A stretch of 64,000 nt of DNA. Source: Hymenolepis diminuta (lineage: Eukaryota > Platyhelminthes > Cestoda > Cyclophyllidea > Hymenolepididae). Below the pieces are notes generated by a model. The model was not told the origin of the DNA and ran no database searches. It worked only from the letters and a program-made list of their open reading frames with translations. Shown here piece after piece: positions 1 to 13,100 of this stretch (position 1 is the first letter of the stretch; each line of letters starts with the position of its first letter). The stretch is from contig CAADRB010000001.1 in the NCBI GenBank assembly GCA_900708905.1, positions 5,405,439 through 5,469,438 of the forward strand, read 5' to 3'. The position numbers were made by a program, and so were the translations under genes.

Positions 1-510
1 AAGTTAGAAATTGGGTTCAGGAACGCCATATAAAGCTCGTATTTGAAAAACATAAATCAAATGTATTAATGAACAGTAACGTGATCGATTTCGTATTAGT
101 TTTTGCATTTTGGAAAAAAATTAAAATGGAGGCAACTTGACGATCTTAAAGTCCAGATGCAGTAAAGCTGTGACTTGCGACTTACCCCGAAGACTTTCTG
201 ATATTGCTTAGATCGCTTCTATCACCTTTTTTTGTTTGAGTGCTCACCATAATTAAAAATGTAGGCTTTATTGCTTTGCGTGAATAATAATAATAATAAT
301 AGCAATAATAAAAATTATAATCACGAGTTGGCAAGTAAACATGAGAGACACTAAAGCTGTCCACTCTGAAATGTAGGGAATAAAGGTGATAGGAAGCGGA
401 GCAAAACGTCGTCACATTCCATAAATCTTGCTTCATTTGAATTTGTTATTTTTCGTTTTTTCTACATTTTATTGAAATGTATAAATTGTCACACGTCTTA
501 CTTGTGGCAG
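1..510. other. AT-rich non-coding stretch with ATT microsatellite
   Basis: No recognisable gene is seen here. A short imperfect AAT/ATT trinucleotide run lies at about 283-315 and explains the tyrosine-rich open frame on the minus strand, so that frame is not counted as a gene. Confidence 0.6.
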
Positions 511-645
511 TCTCACGAATTAACTATATTTTGTCCTGTCATACACTTAGAAGGCAGAGTATATCCTTCAGACCTTGCCAAAAATGTGTACAACAACCCG
601 GAAAAAAACAACCTCTTTGTACTGAACTTGAATGGACATAATCAG
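511..645 (+). CDS. possible internal exon, unknown protein
   Basis: This is a 45-codon open stretch. It is bounded by a good acceptor (a pyrimidine-containing tract ending GGCAG at 510) and a donor (CAG followed by GTACTT at 646), and both ends are in phase 0. The peptide begins SHELTIFCPVIHLEGRVYP, is of mixed composition, and has one Cys and several Asn residues. I do not recognise the family. The frame stays open for 24 codons past the donor, so an intronless ORF of 472-717 is an alternative. No neighbouring exon could be joined to it. Chance cannot be excluded. Confidence 0.25.
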
Positions 646-1019
646 GTACTTCCCTGCCATCTGATTTCGGAGTATAATTGGACGGGCAATTTAGGAACAA
701 GGAATGGCTGGATATGAAATCATCTCAACTTTTAGGATTAATATCATAAGAGCTTCTATTATCCGGAAAAATTTTGAATCACAGGTCGCGACAGGCATAG
801 TCTATATATACCAATTCCGATATCTTACCCCTAGATACTTAATTGAATTTATTTATTCCATTTAACTTTCTAAACGGGCAAGATACCAAATTAAGGACAA
901 CTTCAAACATTTTTAATTACTAGAGCACGATGCAGTTCAGTACATTTCGTAAAAGTTAATTTAAAGTTATTCGTGCAGTATTTTGGCCTTTCAAGAAACA
1001 AGTTACTTTCTTTGTTCAA
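646..1019. other. no feature seen
   Basis: AT-rich sequence with no open frame, repeat or signal that I can support. Confidence 0.5.
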
Positions 1020-1313
1020 ATGCTTAGTATTAGAAATGGGGTATTTGAAATGGCTTACAAAGTTACTTTTATTCGAGTAGATGGAATGAATCTTAAAATT
1101 CTCAATTCACGGTTGTTTGAAATTTTCAACAATCTATTTGCAGAAGTAAAAGCCATTTCGGCTAAATATGAAGATTTTAGACATTTAGATTTTTACATTA
1201 CATCTATGTCCTCTTCTTCTTTATCGTATTTTGTCAAACCTTCCTCATTTGTTGAAATTTCCGATCTCGCGTTCCTTCATGATCCTAAATCAGGCAAATT
1301 CTTTGAATTGTAA
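1020..1313 (+). CDS. small hypothetical ORF or terminal exon with poly(A) signal
   Basis: A 97-codon ORF starts at an ATG at 1020, with a second in-frame ATG at 1050. It ends at TAA 1311-1313, and an AATAAA lies only a few bases downstream at 1317-1322. The peptide is mixed and charged in the middle (for example SAKYEDFRHLDFYITSMSSS). There is no signal peptide, membrane segment or known motif. It could be a terminal exon of an unseen plus-strand gene or a chance ORF beside a chance hexamer in AT-rich DNA. No splice acceptor was convincingly identified. I assign no function. Confidence 0.25.
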   Translation: MLSIRNGVFEMAYKVTFIRVDGMNLKILNSRLFEIFNNLFAEVKAISAKYEDFRHLDFYITSMSSSSLSYFVKPSSFVEISDLAFLHDPKSGKFFEL

Positions 1314-2025
1314 TTCAATAAAAGCATATGTGTTCACGGTGAATTTTGTCAAATGAGGTGAGAAAAAAAGAGTCTGTTGCTTCCTCAGGCAGCTGGGTCC
1401 TGTCAAATACGAACCTTACTCAAAGTACAATGAACTCAGTTAATCTTAAATTATGCAGGTCATGGAATAAGATTTTGGCGAAAAATTCTCCCTCTTCTAC
1501 GCTTGCTTTAACTGCCTCAAACTTGTGATTGAGCATGATAAGGACTTACATGACTTTCATTGTGGTAAATTTAGTTTCGGAACCATAACAGAAGAATGAC
1601 CCAGATTTATCATTTTCATCTCTGGATTTTAAAACGAGGTCTTAATTACCAACGTTAAGCTGCAAGAATTTTTCATAAAAAGATTCACTACTATAAATCT
1701 AAACCAAAATACCTTACATCAAACTGTCTCTTGGCTATCTTCCATATCGACACCAAGCGAAGTCGGAAATATGGAAATCTAGAGATTAAAGGAAATAGAG
1801 TTTAACTACAACTAGAAACCACCTTTGATGCAACGTAATCTTAAGGAATCCATGGCAACCATAAGGTCGTCCAAAACTAGAACCAGCCTGCCTATCTGCC
1901 TGCGGTGGGTCTGTCCAAGTGACTAGGAAACTAAGCTGTAACATGGCCTACAGGGATATTAGTATCTTAACAACAACAGACTCTCAACTCGGTCGGTCAA
2001 CTTGGTCTTTTCAACCTGCTCATAA
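1314..2025. other. intergenic, possible decayed transposon flank
   Basis: There is no supported gene. Short open frames are present but have no family signature. The right part leads directly into the Ty3/gypsy relic and may be its more decayed upstream region. Confidence 0.35.
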
Positions 2026-2620
2026 GTGCCATCTGCAACCGTGGGCATTCTGCTACATCAACAACTTCATTCACAGCGGAGATTATGGTCCAGCGTTTCC
2101 AGAGGTCGTGGTTTATGTTGTCATACCGGGGCAACATTTAACCTAGGGCCGAATGTTCAGCCAATTTTCCCTTCTAAACGCCCGGTTCCACTAGTAGCTT
2201 TGCCTCTAATATCTGTAACAAAGAGGCGTTCGATTTTAAAATGGGCTGTACCTATTGTTGTTATTCAGGAGGCAAATAGAACCATCCGGTTGTACGCTGA
2301 CTGTTACCTAATGCCAGCTTCTGATAACAATTTCTCGATACCGTATGGTAGGTAGTGCTTTGTTAAGCTTGATTTTGCAGGAGCTTATTTGCAAATCGAA
2401 GTCGTACTAGAGTCTCTAGAGCTACTTATTGTCGCTAAGCATCATGTCTCATACTACTGTATTAGACTTTCATTTGGTTATTTTCCAACAAATACTGTAA
2501 GCCATGATAGTGGGCCTCTCTGGTACTACTACATACTTAGATAACATAAATTTTGCTGGAACCTCAAAGACGTGTCATCGTGCCTCCTAAATGTATTCAA
2601 TAGTATATCTTTCAGATTGA
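2026..2620 (+). mobile_element. Ty3/gypsy retrotransposon relic (start of reverse transcriptase)
   Basis: The translation over 2026-2355 carries the segment just before and at the start of a gypsy RT domain: a Gly/Leu/Cys-rich link, then FPSKRPVPLVALPL, then WAVPIVVIQEANRTIRLYAD, which corresponds to the family block around 'KRPVPYAALP ... WAAPIVVV.KANG..R.C.DF'. After a stop at 2353-2355 the frame continues with FVKLDFAGAYLQIEV, the 'FxKLDLxxAYxQI' RT block that holds the first catalytic Asp, and then decays by frameshifts and stops. It is similar in style to the flatworm CsRn1-like gypsy lineage (inference). It differs from the element at 23.7-26.4 kb. It is non-functional; no LTRs were found around it. 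Confidence 0.8.
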
Positions 2621-5600
2621 CCTGAGAAATGTATATTCTTTGTGCTTTTAATATGTACCTAGCATGCATCTTTGATCAAAATGGCCGCCGTTTAACCCCA
2701 GAAAACCTTCGAGCAATTACTACGGCGTGCATAATCATTGCTAAATAGCACATGGGCAGAACGTATCATCAGAGCGAGGCGAGGTAGCGCATTATATTAA
2801 GTGAATGCTGGTAGCCAAAATTGAGTGGTCATTGTAACCATCTCCGTCCTCGGTTCTCGGCTAAACCATCGAAACTGGAAACGAGTCCTCTGTATATCAC
2901 CTTGACCGTTTTTTGGCCTACCAGAGTTTGGAAATAATAAACTTTAGATAATTCAACCCAGCGATCAATAAAACCTTCGTTCAGAGCGTTCCAGAAAACC
3001 CCAAAAATATTCCAAGTAGATCGGACATTCGTAAGTTGTGATGGAAATCTTTCGCCGGGAGGTGTTGGATAAGTTGGAATATTTTTATCCAGAAAAGAAT
3101 TTAGAGTAACTATTTTACATGTTCACTAATTTTTATTAAGATAATTGGTAAAATGGACTGAAATTTTTAGTCGTTGCTGGGCATAATTTCTACGAGAGTA
3201 GAAAAGATTGCTTAATCCCGCGTTATCATTCAATTTGTAGATATAAGACCACCAGGAAGCTATAGGGCTATAAATATGTGTTTACTGTTTTTAATACAAA
3301 CTTTAATTTAATTTGTTTACAGATTTTATAATTATATGGATGGAATTTATTTCAATAAACAAATTTTGCATAGAGAATTAAATGTATTGTAACAGGAAGT
3401 GGAGCGAAAACCCCATGTAAAGTGACACTGTAACGTTGATGTAGGTAACCCCAAAATTTTCTTATTTTATCATCAATAAAATGATAAATTAATGCATAAA
3501 TAAATCTTGAATCTAATTAGAAATACTTTGGAAATAACAGAACCTATTTATTGTGGAATGTTAACAGAAGTAATGAATCAATCGACCTTTTAGTTAAAAA
3601 GTGAAAAATAGTAATGTTAACATTTTTAATCTGTTTAAGATAATGCCAGAGCATTCATTTTTTAATTGTATATGATCCCTTTTGCAAAGGTACGTTTCAA
3701 TTCAATGTGTTTTATTTTAATGGTGGCACCAATTTTAAAACTATTGGGCGATTAAGAGTTCGATACTGCACTTATGAGGACAGAAGCGAGTAAAAATTAT
3801 TGCTTTTTAAAATCGAAAAATAAAATTTATTTTTTAATTTATTCTTTTTGTTATTTTAATTATCTTGTATACAAAAATTAGAAGAAATTGAAAGGAAAAG
3901 AAAATATTTAAAAGTAAAGGTCGTTATATCAGTTCCAAATAGTCCTCTTGGTATATCTGAGGTAATTGGGAGTTTCAGGGCAAGTCGGTAATCGGTGGTA
4001 AAGATAATCGAGTGGAAGTTGTATTAAATGCCCAAAATCAAGGACAGTATCATGTACGTTTGCATTTTCTAATTTTTAGATAATTTGAAACAAAAATCGT
4101 GTGCTGATTGAGTGATGACGACTTTCCTATCCTCATAGCTACAATGGATGGAGTTTTATTACAAAGCGATCATATCAACTTTGCTCAATTTATTCAACTC
4201 AAAGTCGAGGTGACAAATAAGTATCTAAACAAATTTTTTAGAACGTTTTCTTACACTTTGAAAACATCTTACTTGTGATTTTAATAAAAAATTTTATGTT
4301 TATTAAAAGCGAATAAATATCTTGGAACCCTTTTTAATAATTCTGCTCTATTATTTGTCAAATTGTCACAAATGCTAATTAAGAAACAAGTAGTATATCT
4401 TAGCAACTTGTTACGTCTCTGTTCTGTTCCTTCTCTTCCCGCACATTTTATTGTACATCAGCGATGATATTAGCTTGCTAAGCCAATAACTCGTCCCTTG
4501 TCTATCTATAAATAATCCGTTTACTTCGTCATTCAGGGTACAGATGGCCCAACTGGAGATTTGAAAAAGCTCATTTCACTGCCACCTTGCACCTGCAAAT
4601 AATCTCATTTATATAAGGATTTAGTGCGGTAGCTCACGATAACTCTGAAAACTTGCAGACGAAATTGGACATTAAATGTTGCGGAGATGTTTTCTACCAG
4701 TCTCGACCTAAACTTTAATTGACACTAAGGTTTGTTTTAGGGGGAGACATTACCTTATGGTTGTATTTCAGAATTCGAAAGCAAGTATAGTTTTCGTCTA
4801 ACACCACTATTGCGTGACAATTTAAAATTGCTTGCACGTTTAGGACACAAAAAAACCCTTAGTTGTACACAAATATTGTGTGTGCGTAATTAAATTCCAA
4901 GATTATTGTCCTGCATATTAAAAATTAATTAACTGAACGCGAAAATCTAAATCGGAATCCTCTGTTTGCGCTCTCGATAAACGTAAATATGTCAATCAAA
5001 TGATAAGATTTATGAAGCCAAAAGTTGTGTTGTTGTTTTCGTTAATTTAATTTTGATAAACTGGAACACAAAGTTTCAAATTAATCACAAAGCTAACATT
5101 TATTATTTATCGAGAAGATGTTTTTTGCGGCAATGATGTCCTGACAACTCTTTGAACGTGTCGCACATTTCATGCCGATCTAATAGGTCTAATCAAAAGA
5201 TCAGGGGAGTGTTTGTGCTAAAGTATTGGTTTTCCCACAATTTTAAATTTGGATGCAATTAAAAATTGGACGGAGTCGATAATAGATGAATACTTTGATT
5301 AATTTATTTAAAGAATCACCCTCATCCGATGATATTCGACTAAAATTTAAAATCCATCTTTTTTGCACTAATATTTATAAAGTTTCGATCACTTATGCGT
5401 ATTAGTATTTTGCTGAATAAATCCTAAATTTGAAGTATTTTGATTTGTTCATAGACTTTCTTAATAATTTATAAAAATTTGATTTTGTCCTACTCTGCAA
5501 CTTTGGCCTTTCTTCTTGTGATGCCTCGAACTATTCGATAATGATAATCTCCCAAAAATACAGTGTTAAATATGGCCTTATCCTTAAATTTATGACCTCG

Positions 5601-8600
5601 TTCAGATTTCTCTTATTCATGCTCTATCTCTGATGTTCGACGACCCATGCTTCCTGATATTATATCCTAACCCTAACGAATTCCAATGTGTGTTGACCTG
5701 TGTTCAGTGACCCTCATAAATGTAGTCGAGTAAAACCTAGTTTGTCAGTCCTCCGCAGTTACGCTTTTAGTCTCCTGCTTTCTATTAGAAGGAAAGCCAT
5801 GGATTTTACTGAATCTAGAGAACATTATACTACATATCCACAGCAATTATCTACTGATGTTAAAGGTTAATTTAAATGGCATCATTTTAGCTACTTAGCA
5901 GATGAATGCCTTAGTTGTGTCTAGTATTAAATCGACTAAGTAAAAGGCAAGAGACGGAGGAATTGTATTTACTGAGCAAATAAAAGTCGGCCATATCTAA
6001 AGAACCCGAATAGGTCAATTTAAAACAAATATAAACTTGTAAAAATGGATTAGTCATTTAAACAAAATCTATTAAGGACATTTATTATTTGTTGAAATAA
6101 AGCAAAATACCATATGGTTTGAAATTTTGTTTGAAAGTCATATGTCACAACAATCCACTCACTGATGATCAGAAAGAAATTAATGAATCTCTAATAATAA
6201 CAATTAAATTTGATAATACGTATGAAGAGAATGATAGTGGTATAATATGAAATGCATCAATTAAATATTCTTTGGAAAATATTTAAGCCACTATTATTCT
6301 CATCTATCCAGCAACACTGTGCTGACACCATTCGTAGCGGATTTTAAACAGTTAAATTACTGTATATAAATTGCTTAATAAGCGTTTATAAATTAAAAAT
6401 TTTATTGATTTCTATTTTTCAGCTGTTCCACCTCTGGTTTGTTAGGACAAATCTGCTGAACATTACGCAATTCATTTTAACTTCTCAATTATTGAGGGAA
6501 AAGTGAATTGAGTTGACAGAACTGAAAGTCAAAATTAAAACGGTGAATAATCATTAAATATCAAAGACAAGCATTTTTATAAAAAGAAACCGAATAATAA
6601 GATTAGAATTATTGCACCTAAAGTAATCATCTAGTAAATATTAGTAAATATGCAACCCGAATTCAAAAGTGAATGAAGAAGGACTCTACTTTCCTGACCT
6701 TGATTTCGACAACTCTTCCAACCCTCACCGTCATCATGCAACTTCCTGTTAACCGATTTCAATTACTTTCACCAATTAAACATTGTAATTTTGCGCATTA
6801 CCCTGGATTATGATAACATTGAACTCCAAATAACTTGGATGTAGATAAAATAATAAATATTAGCGAGTTTAATGTAAGCACATTTTCATTTCAGGATCTT
6901 AATGGCAATTATTTAACCAATTTAATTAACTAATAAATATAATATTTCAAAATTTGTGTTAAAAGACCACATTTTTGTTCTAAGATGGAGATTTAAACGT
7001 TTAATTATTTCAAAATTATCGGTTCTCTTTTCTTTACATTGCGATACAAGCGGTATAAATTCTACCTTATCTTCACGTTAGAACATAATTTATTTCTTAA
7101 GAATGTGGCCATAATTTATCGGCGTTGGAAAGTGATTAATTGGGGCAGAATTTGCCCTCATATTATCAAATTATCAACCAAAGAAGGCATGCACACATAA
7201 ATCAACTTTCAAATGTTATAATTTAATTTCACTTAAGCCCTTAAATTACGTCTACGAGATGTGCATAACTGGCACAAATAGTTGACTTATGGAAGGGAAA
7301 AATTAGACTTCCATAGAAATCTGAAGTCTGACGCATACTGAGAGGGGAAAAATAAAAATATTAAAATTTAAGTCATAAATGACGTTTTAATTAATGAAAT
7401 TTTTATGTCAATTACTTAGAAATTCAGGCAACAATATCAGGTATGAAAAATGCATTTAAAACTGTGCAAAAATTATTAATTTCATGGCCGTATGGGAAAA
7501 TAAGCACCAACCAATCTTTTTACAATCTGGACTGATTGATAAACAAGAGGAGATCACATTTCTTTTTACGATTGTAAAAAAGTTATACCGCAAAGACATG
7601 CAAAAAATGAAGGAATAAAATAAACCTTAACAGAATTATTTGTCTTTTACCACCATTGGAATAACATTTCAATGCAAATAAAACAGGTTTCTTTACGATT
7701 TTTGGGTTGATCTCGAGTGAGTTATTTATTATCGGAGAAAAGTACTGGCATTTTCAAATCATTCTTCTGAGGTTTTTCGGGTTACTTGGCTCCTCCTGTT
7801 GTTTTAAACGCGGTTAAGTGTTCGAACTTTTGGGTATTTTTATTTTGTTATAAATACAAATGACTAATCTTAATTCGTTATGCACTTTTCAAAGAATAAT
7901 AAAAAGGAGGGAGCATGTAGCAATCAATAATATATACCAATGGGGTAGAAAGGAAAGTGTGAGGAATACGGGCTTGCGTATTCAGATAATTTCGTAATTT
8001 TTATTAAAGCTCTCTTCTACAGAGATCCTCTGAGAGCAGTCTATTTGATTGGAACTAAGTTTTAAAAGTGCAGAAACAAATTTTGTACAAGATATCAGAC
8101 TCCATTTGCGAGATCAGCTTTAGTTAGCTTTTAACAATCTCATATTTGGGGATACAAGAGAGAATGCATCAGAATTTATAACCTTCGCAAATATGAATAG
8201 CAATGACACTATTATTCTCAAAGTTATAGAGGCAAAATTTGGAATAAGTTGAGATTTGTATTTTAAATATACTTATTGCAGCCAGTAAAAAAGCAAATCG
8301 ATACAATCGATACACATGAGTTGAGCACTGATGTGTGCAAGAAATGGGAACGCTGCATGCTATCATTCACAATTATTTCATTTTCCTCTTATCCTTTGAT
8401 CCCGATATGATCAAACAGAAGAGGCCGAAAGCCCACTTTAAACGCTGAACAGCTGTCCAAATGAACACTTTGGCTCTATTCTTTTGTCTCCATCTTCTTT
8501 TCTGTCTGCTTTTATTTTCTTGAATCAGAAACTATGTTTGTTCCCTTCCTTACAGTTAAATCGTCCTATTCTCGTATCTTTATAAAGTTACCTTTTAGAG

Positions 8601-9850
8601 TATATGTAAATGGATGGAACTACCTGACTGAAAGAAACAAGTTAATTGACCTTATCAATTTAATCTTATTTCATTTGATGATATCAGTTTATTTGAATGA
8701 ATTCAGACTATGATTCTTTAATGAATAAAAACATGATTAATTCCTAGTTTTTACTGCATCACTTTTATAGTCTTTTCATACCAATACTATGAAGTTGAAT
8801 TTTCAATCTAACAGCGTTTTAAGGGATATCAGTCGTTTTTAGTAATAGTAATAACCAATTTGGCAATCTGTCGGGAAAAATTTAATTATTTCACAGACCA
8901 AAGGGCTATAGGAGTTATTGTTTAAAAGAATTTGATGGGCTAGGTGTCGCGGTGATGGGGAGAAGTTGGGAAAATGAAAGATAAATTATATCCCGGTGGT
9001 GGATGGTGGAGGAATACCTTGATGTATTGTTGGTCTGGTGCCAGCAAACACGCAAGGCATCGTGATCACCTTTTGAAAGAATTAATGTGAATTTCACGAA
9101 GGCAAATAAAATGCCCGTCCCAGCAAATGCTGCATTTTAGGCTTTGGTGGAATGTTTATTCATTTGGATTTATTTTATTTAAAATGCGTCTGGGTTTTGA
9201 GAGGTGAAAACTAATGAAAGGTAATTCTTTATCAAAATTAATTGCTAATATAAAAAATGCCAAACGTAAACCTAACTTGTTATCAATTAACTGAGACAGC
9301 AATTAAAGTCAGTTTCTCATAACGTTAATTAGTTGCACTTTAAGATCCTGATATTTCAAAAACAACGCACCCATTTTTAATTTGTTTATTTAATCACTCA
9401 TAAAATTAAGCATATTAACTATATATATATATATATATATTATTTTGAATTATTTCATTTAATATCTATTACTTTACAGATAAATATAAATGTGAACTGT
9501 TGTATCATTTATCTACTTCACATTTAAATTAAAATCGAAACGCATAGAATTGTGATTTAATCATATCGAAAATAACAATAACGATGCGATGGAACCAAAT
9601 TTCAATTAAGGTAATTTTTCCAGGCCAATGATTTTCAAATCATTAGCAGGAGAAGCCAATATAAACACAGTTTAAATGTTATCTAATGGATATTTTCATG
9701 TTATTTAATTAACTTAATATAGTAAAATTTAAGCAGAAAATAATTAACTTGTATTTTTTAACGGAAGAAGAATTTTTCTACTTTATTTAACTAATTTTTT
9801 ACGTATATTTCAATCTATTGGGATTTTTTAAACTGTCATTGTTTATTTCT
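2621..9850. other. gene-poor AT-rich intergenic sequence
   Basis: About 7.2 kb hold no open frame above background and no recognised coding block. A pure (AT)n run of about 22 bases lies near 9420-9441. Parts between 2660 and 3100 have higher G+C and may be further decayed retroelement sequence, but no domain could be named. I see no RNA gene. Confidence 0.5.
9420..9441. repeat. (AT)n microsatellite
   Basis: Direct reading shows an uninterrupted alternating AT tract of about 22 bases. Confidence 0.95.
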
Positions 9851-9870
9851 NNNNNNNNNNNNNNNNNNNN
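9851..9870. other. assembly gap (20 N)
   Basis: Twenty consecutive N characters. The real gap size is unknown, so distances across it are not reliable. Confidence 1.
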
Positions 9871-10009
9871 CAATATATTAGGATAGAGGAGAATGTTACA
9901 GTATTCCATAAGATCTACTCATAACTCCGGGCTGTTCAATTTTTTGACCAATGTTTTTAATAGCCCGCTCATTCACTAACATAGGGCACGATATCAATCA
10001 AATCTGCCA

Positions 10010-10130
10010 ACGTATTTTATTTTGCCTTATTTATCATAACCCGGGTTCTACTCCAACTACCCACTTCTGTCCTTTTGCCGTGTTTTTCTCCTCATTCTTT
10101 TACAGTAGTTCCATGCATCTCTGATCCAAG
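10010..10130 (+). repeat. dispersed repeat with CCCGGGTTCT core, copy 1
   Basis: The stretch TTTATCATAACCCGGGTTCT followed by a CT-rich arm ending near CAGTAGTTCC resembles 21695-21850, which has TTTTGTCACAACCCGGGTTCT, a similar CT-rich arm and CAGTAGTAGTCC. In the second copy the repeat begins TGTCACA, so both may be eroded ends of LTRs (inference). Related cores may also occur near 27760 and 36868. Confidence 0.45.
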
Positions 10131-13100
10131 TAAGCTTTCTTTCCTATTATTTGGGATAAATTTTTGAATCCTGGTGGCATTTAAAAGGAACACCGGTATT
10201 GTGAGGGAACATTTCTAAGCTTAATATATGGACTTTTAAGGCCGTCTTCTGAATTATTGGTATGAGTCTATTATATATATATATATGTATTTATTTATTT
10301 ACATCTTTTTTCATTTTCTCACAACCTTTAATAAATTTATTGTTGACACAAATATCGTTGATTAATAAAAATCATCCTTTATAAACTTGCTAAGGTAGAA
10401 TACACATATTTTATTGCTTATTTCATATAAGAAATTATTTCTCAATAGGAAAGGAAGGTCAATAGTTGTAGTGGGATAAGACTGCATTCACCAGATGTAG
10501 AGCGGCATAGGGGGGAAGGTAAAAGACCTGGTATGATAAACACATTATAGAGAAATTACAGAAAAGAGAATTAGAGAATTGAGAGTGCTGGTGGTATATA
10601 AGGTCAGAGAGAAGGAGGCTACTAAGAGAAGCCGCAGATAAATATACAGGTAGACTGAAGGATTTTGAGAGAAGCGAAGACATGATTTTTCGAGAACTTT
10701 GATAGTCATAATCACGATAATAATATCCGGTTATTGATATGCTATCTAAAAACTTGCACATAGAGATCTTAGTAATTAATAATCATTTCACCTTATAAAA
10801 TTTTGAATGGAAATTGGCATTTAATTTAAAATTTTCAACATCTTTAAGATCTTATTTTGAATAATCTAAAATTCAAACCCCCGAATACAGAAATTTAATT
10901 GTGAATTGCTTAAGGGGTTAAGGTTTAACTGAACAAATTTAAACTGAAATTTTCATCTAAGTTTTAAATTTTAACGTCCTTTAAGAAAAGCAGTTTGTTT
11001 TAAAACATATTGTTGTTAGTATTTAAAAAAGGTTTTCTCTTCTTCCGTTAATATCAGTACTTTTTCACCCTAACCATTTTTCATCTCTAATCTTTGCTAC
11101 GATCGTCTCACACACTAGAAGTAAAAGTCAACTGTGAGAGGCGTGAATGCGGGCGTTCGTGGCTTTCTAGTATTTTAGTTAAATTAACATTCAATTTTTC
11201 TGTTCGATAATTAAATTATTTTAGTATTATTAGCATTTTACTAAAATACCTTCAGAAATAAACACTAGAAAACGTTATTTCGGGCGCTCAAAATGATTTT
11301 TTGAGATTTAAACAAAATCATAATATAATTACAGATTGCAGATTATATTGAGAACTTAAATATAAGAGTACTTTACGGAATAAAATGCTTTTACAAAGGT
11401 CTGTATTTGATCTCCACCACAGAAGTCATAAATTTTAGTCCTCAATTTATGAATACATGAATTTACGCATTTCGAAGCATTTTATTTACGCAATTTGATT
11501 CAATTCTATTTGAAAGTGTTAGTCGGCGTTTATATTGAAATTGATTTTTTTAAAATAATAAGCTCATTTATTTAAAAATCTTACCTAGGACACAAATTGA
11601 AAATAGCTTTCAAATAATTGTGCATTAAAACAAGAGCTCTGTGATGCCAAGAGATTGTATTTTCTATTTGGATGTTTTTTTCCAAATTTGACATGGAATA
11701 GTTTTGAGGGTCCTATTCATGAAAAAACATTTTTTCAATTTTTTTAAACAATCTTGAATCTGGAAAAGTTTTGTGAAAAAACACATCCATCAGCACAAAA
11801 GAAGTTGTTAGCATGGGCAATTTCTCCCTTCGCATGCTTGTCTAGTAAAATAAGATAATTTTTACCAGCATGTTTTGGAAGTGAACCTCGCTAAACTGTC
11901 AATATAATATTTATTAAGGAACGATTTGAGAAATAAAACGAAAACTTCTTTGAAAAACTTGATAGGTGACAAGGTTTTTTTGCTTTTGCTCTAATCTTAA
12001 CTTTCAGCTGGATTATGAAGCATTTGAACTTGAAACTACAAGAAAAGTTAATGCTCGGTTCATGAAAATTGGTGCATCTGTCCCCTAATCCTCACGAAAA
12101 TTTACCTTCAACAGAAATGAAGGAACCCAAACTGCAACTCAAGCAACAGATACATCTTTATTTTTCAAGAAATTAGGCGTTTTTTTTCAATCCTATCCTT
12201 CTGTTAACTGTACCATTTAAGGCTTTGCATAGTTGTGCCTAAATCGAATTTGTAATACGAATATTAGTTGATCCTTTTGCTGGTCGAATGGACCTAACAT
12301 ATCTTCATATTACTTTTATTTTGCCGCTTAGTTTTGATTTAATTAAGATTTAATTACAAAGAATAACGGTTTAAATCGATTAATTTTATTCTTTCATTCA
12401 TTTTAATTTGTTATCGCCACGTACTTCACAGACTAGTTTTATTCAGATTTTTTCCCATAACAGTGCCATATAGCTTTACAGATTTTCTAGAAAAATCTAA
12501 ACGCACAGGGAACGAGAGTTACAAGGAGGGAGAATATTCATATTTTAAGGGAGAATTTTAGAGTATAGTAGCCAGAAGTGAGAATTAGGGGAATCTACTC
12601 TATCTTTAATCCGGGATTATGAGGTGAACTTCAAATTTCTTCTGACGTATCCTTTCTTTTCATAATTTAGGTGACGATTCTGCATATCGTTTCGGAACCA
12701 TCCTCTTTTAACATAATTCTTGTAGCCCCTCATCTACCGGACAAAAAAGTCTACTAGTTGGGAGATCATCTTTATGTTTATTATGATCCAACCGCTAGTG
12801 CCTTCTAATCCCACTTTCATCTGTAATGAGTCCATGACACCGAGAATCTGCGCGCATAATTTCTCTTTTACGTACAATTTTCAGTTGTGGTTATTGTTCA
12901 GTAATGCTTAGAATGTAATTCTTTGCGAGATTCATTATCCAACTTTCGCCTTATTTCCCATAAAATACCTCTTTGGTATCCGTTTTAAGTTGTCCTAACT
13001 AACTCTCTGCACGTATAGATTTGGAGGTACCTACTTTTGGTAAATGGGATTTTAATAGCCTTTGGCTAATATCCCATCTTTTCTGCGAGGGCTTATTCAT

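Noticed and set aside
182..436. Minus-strand ORF with a run of tyrosines
   Set aside because: The Tyr run is the translation of an ATT/AAT microsatellite; no other coding evidence.
10459..10761. 100-codon minus-strand ORF
   Set aside because: Ser/Leu-rich translation of a purine-rich tract that looks like repeat DNA; no motif or splice context.
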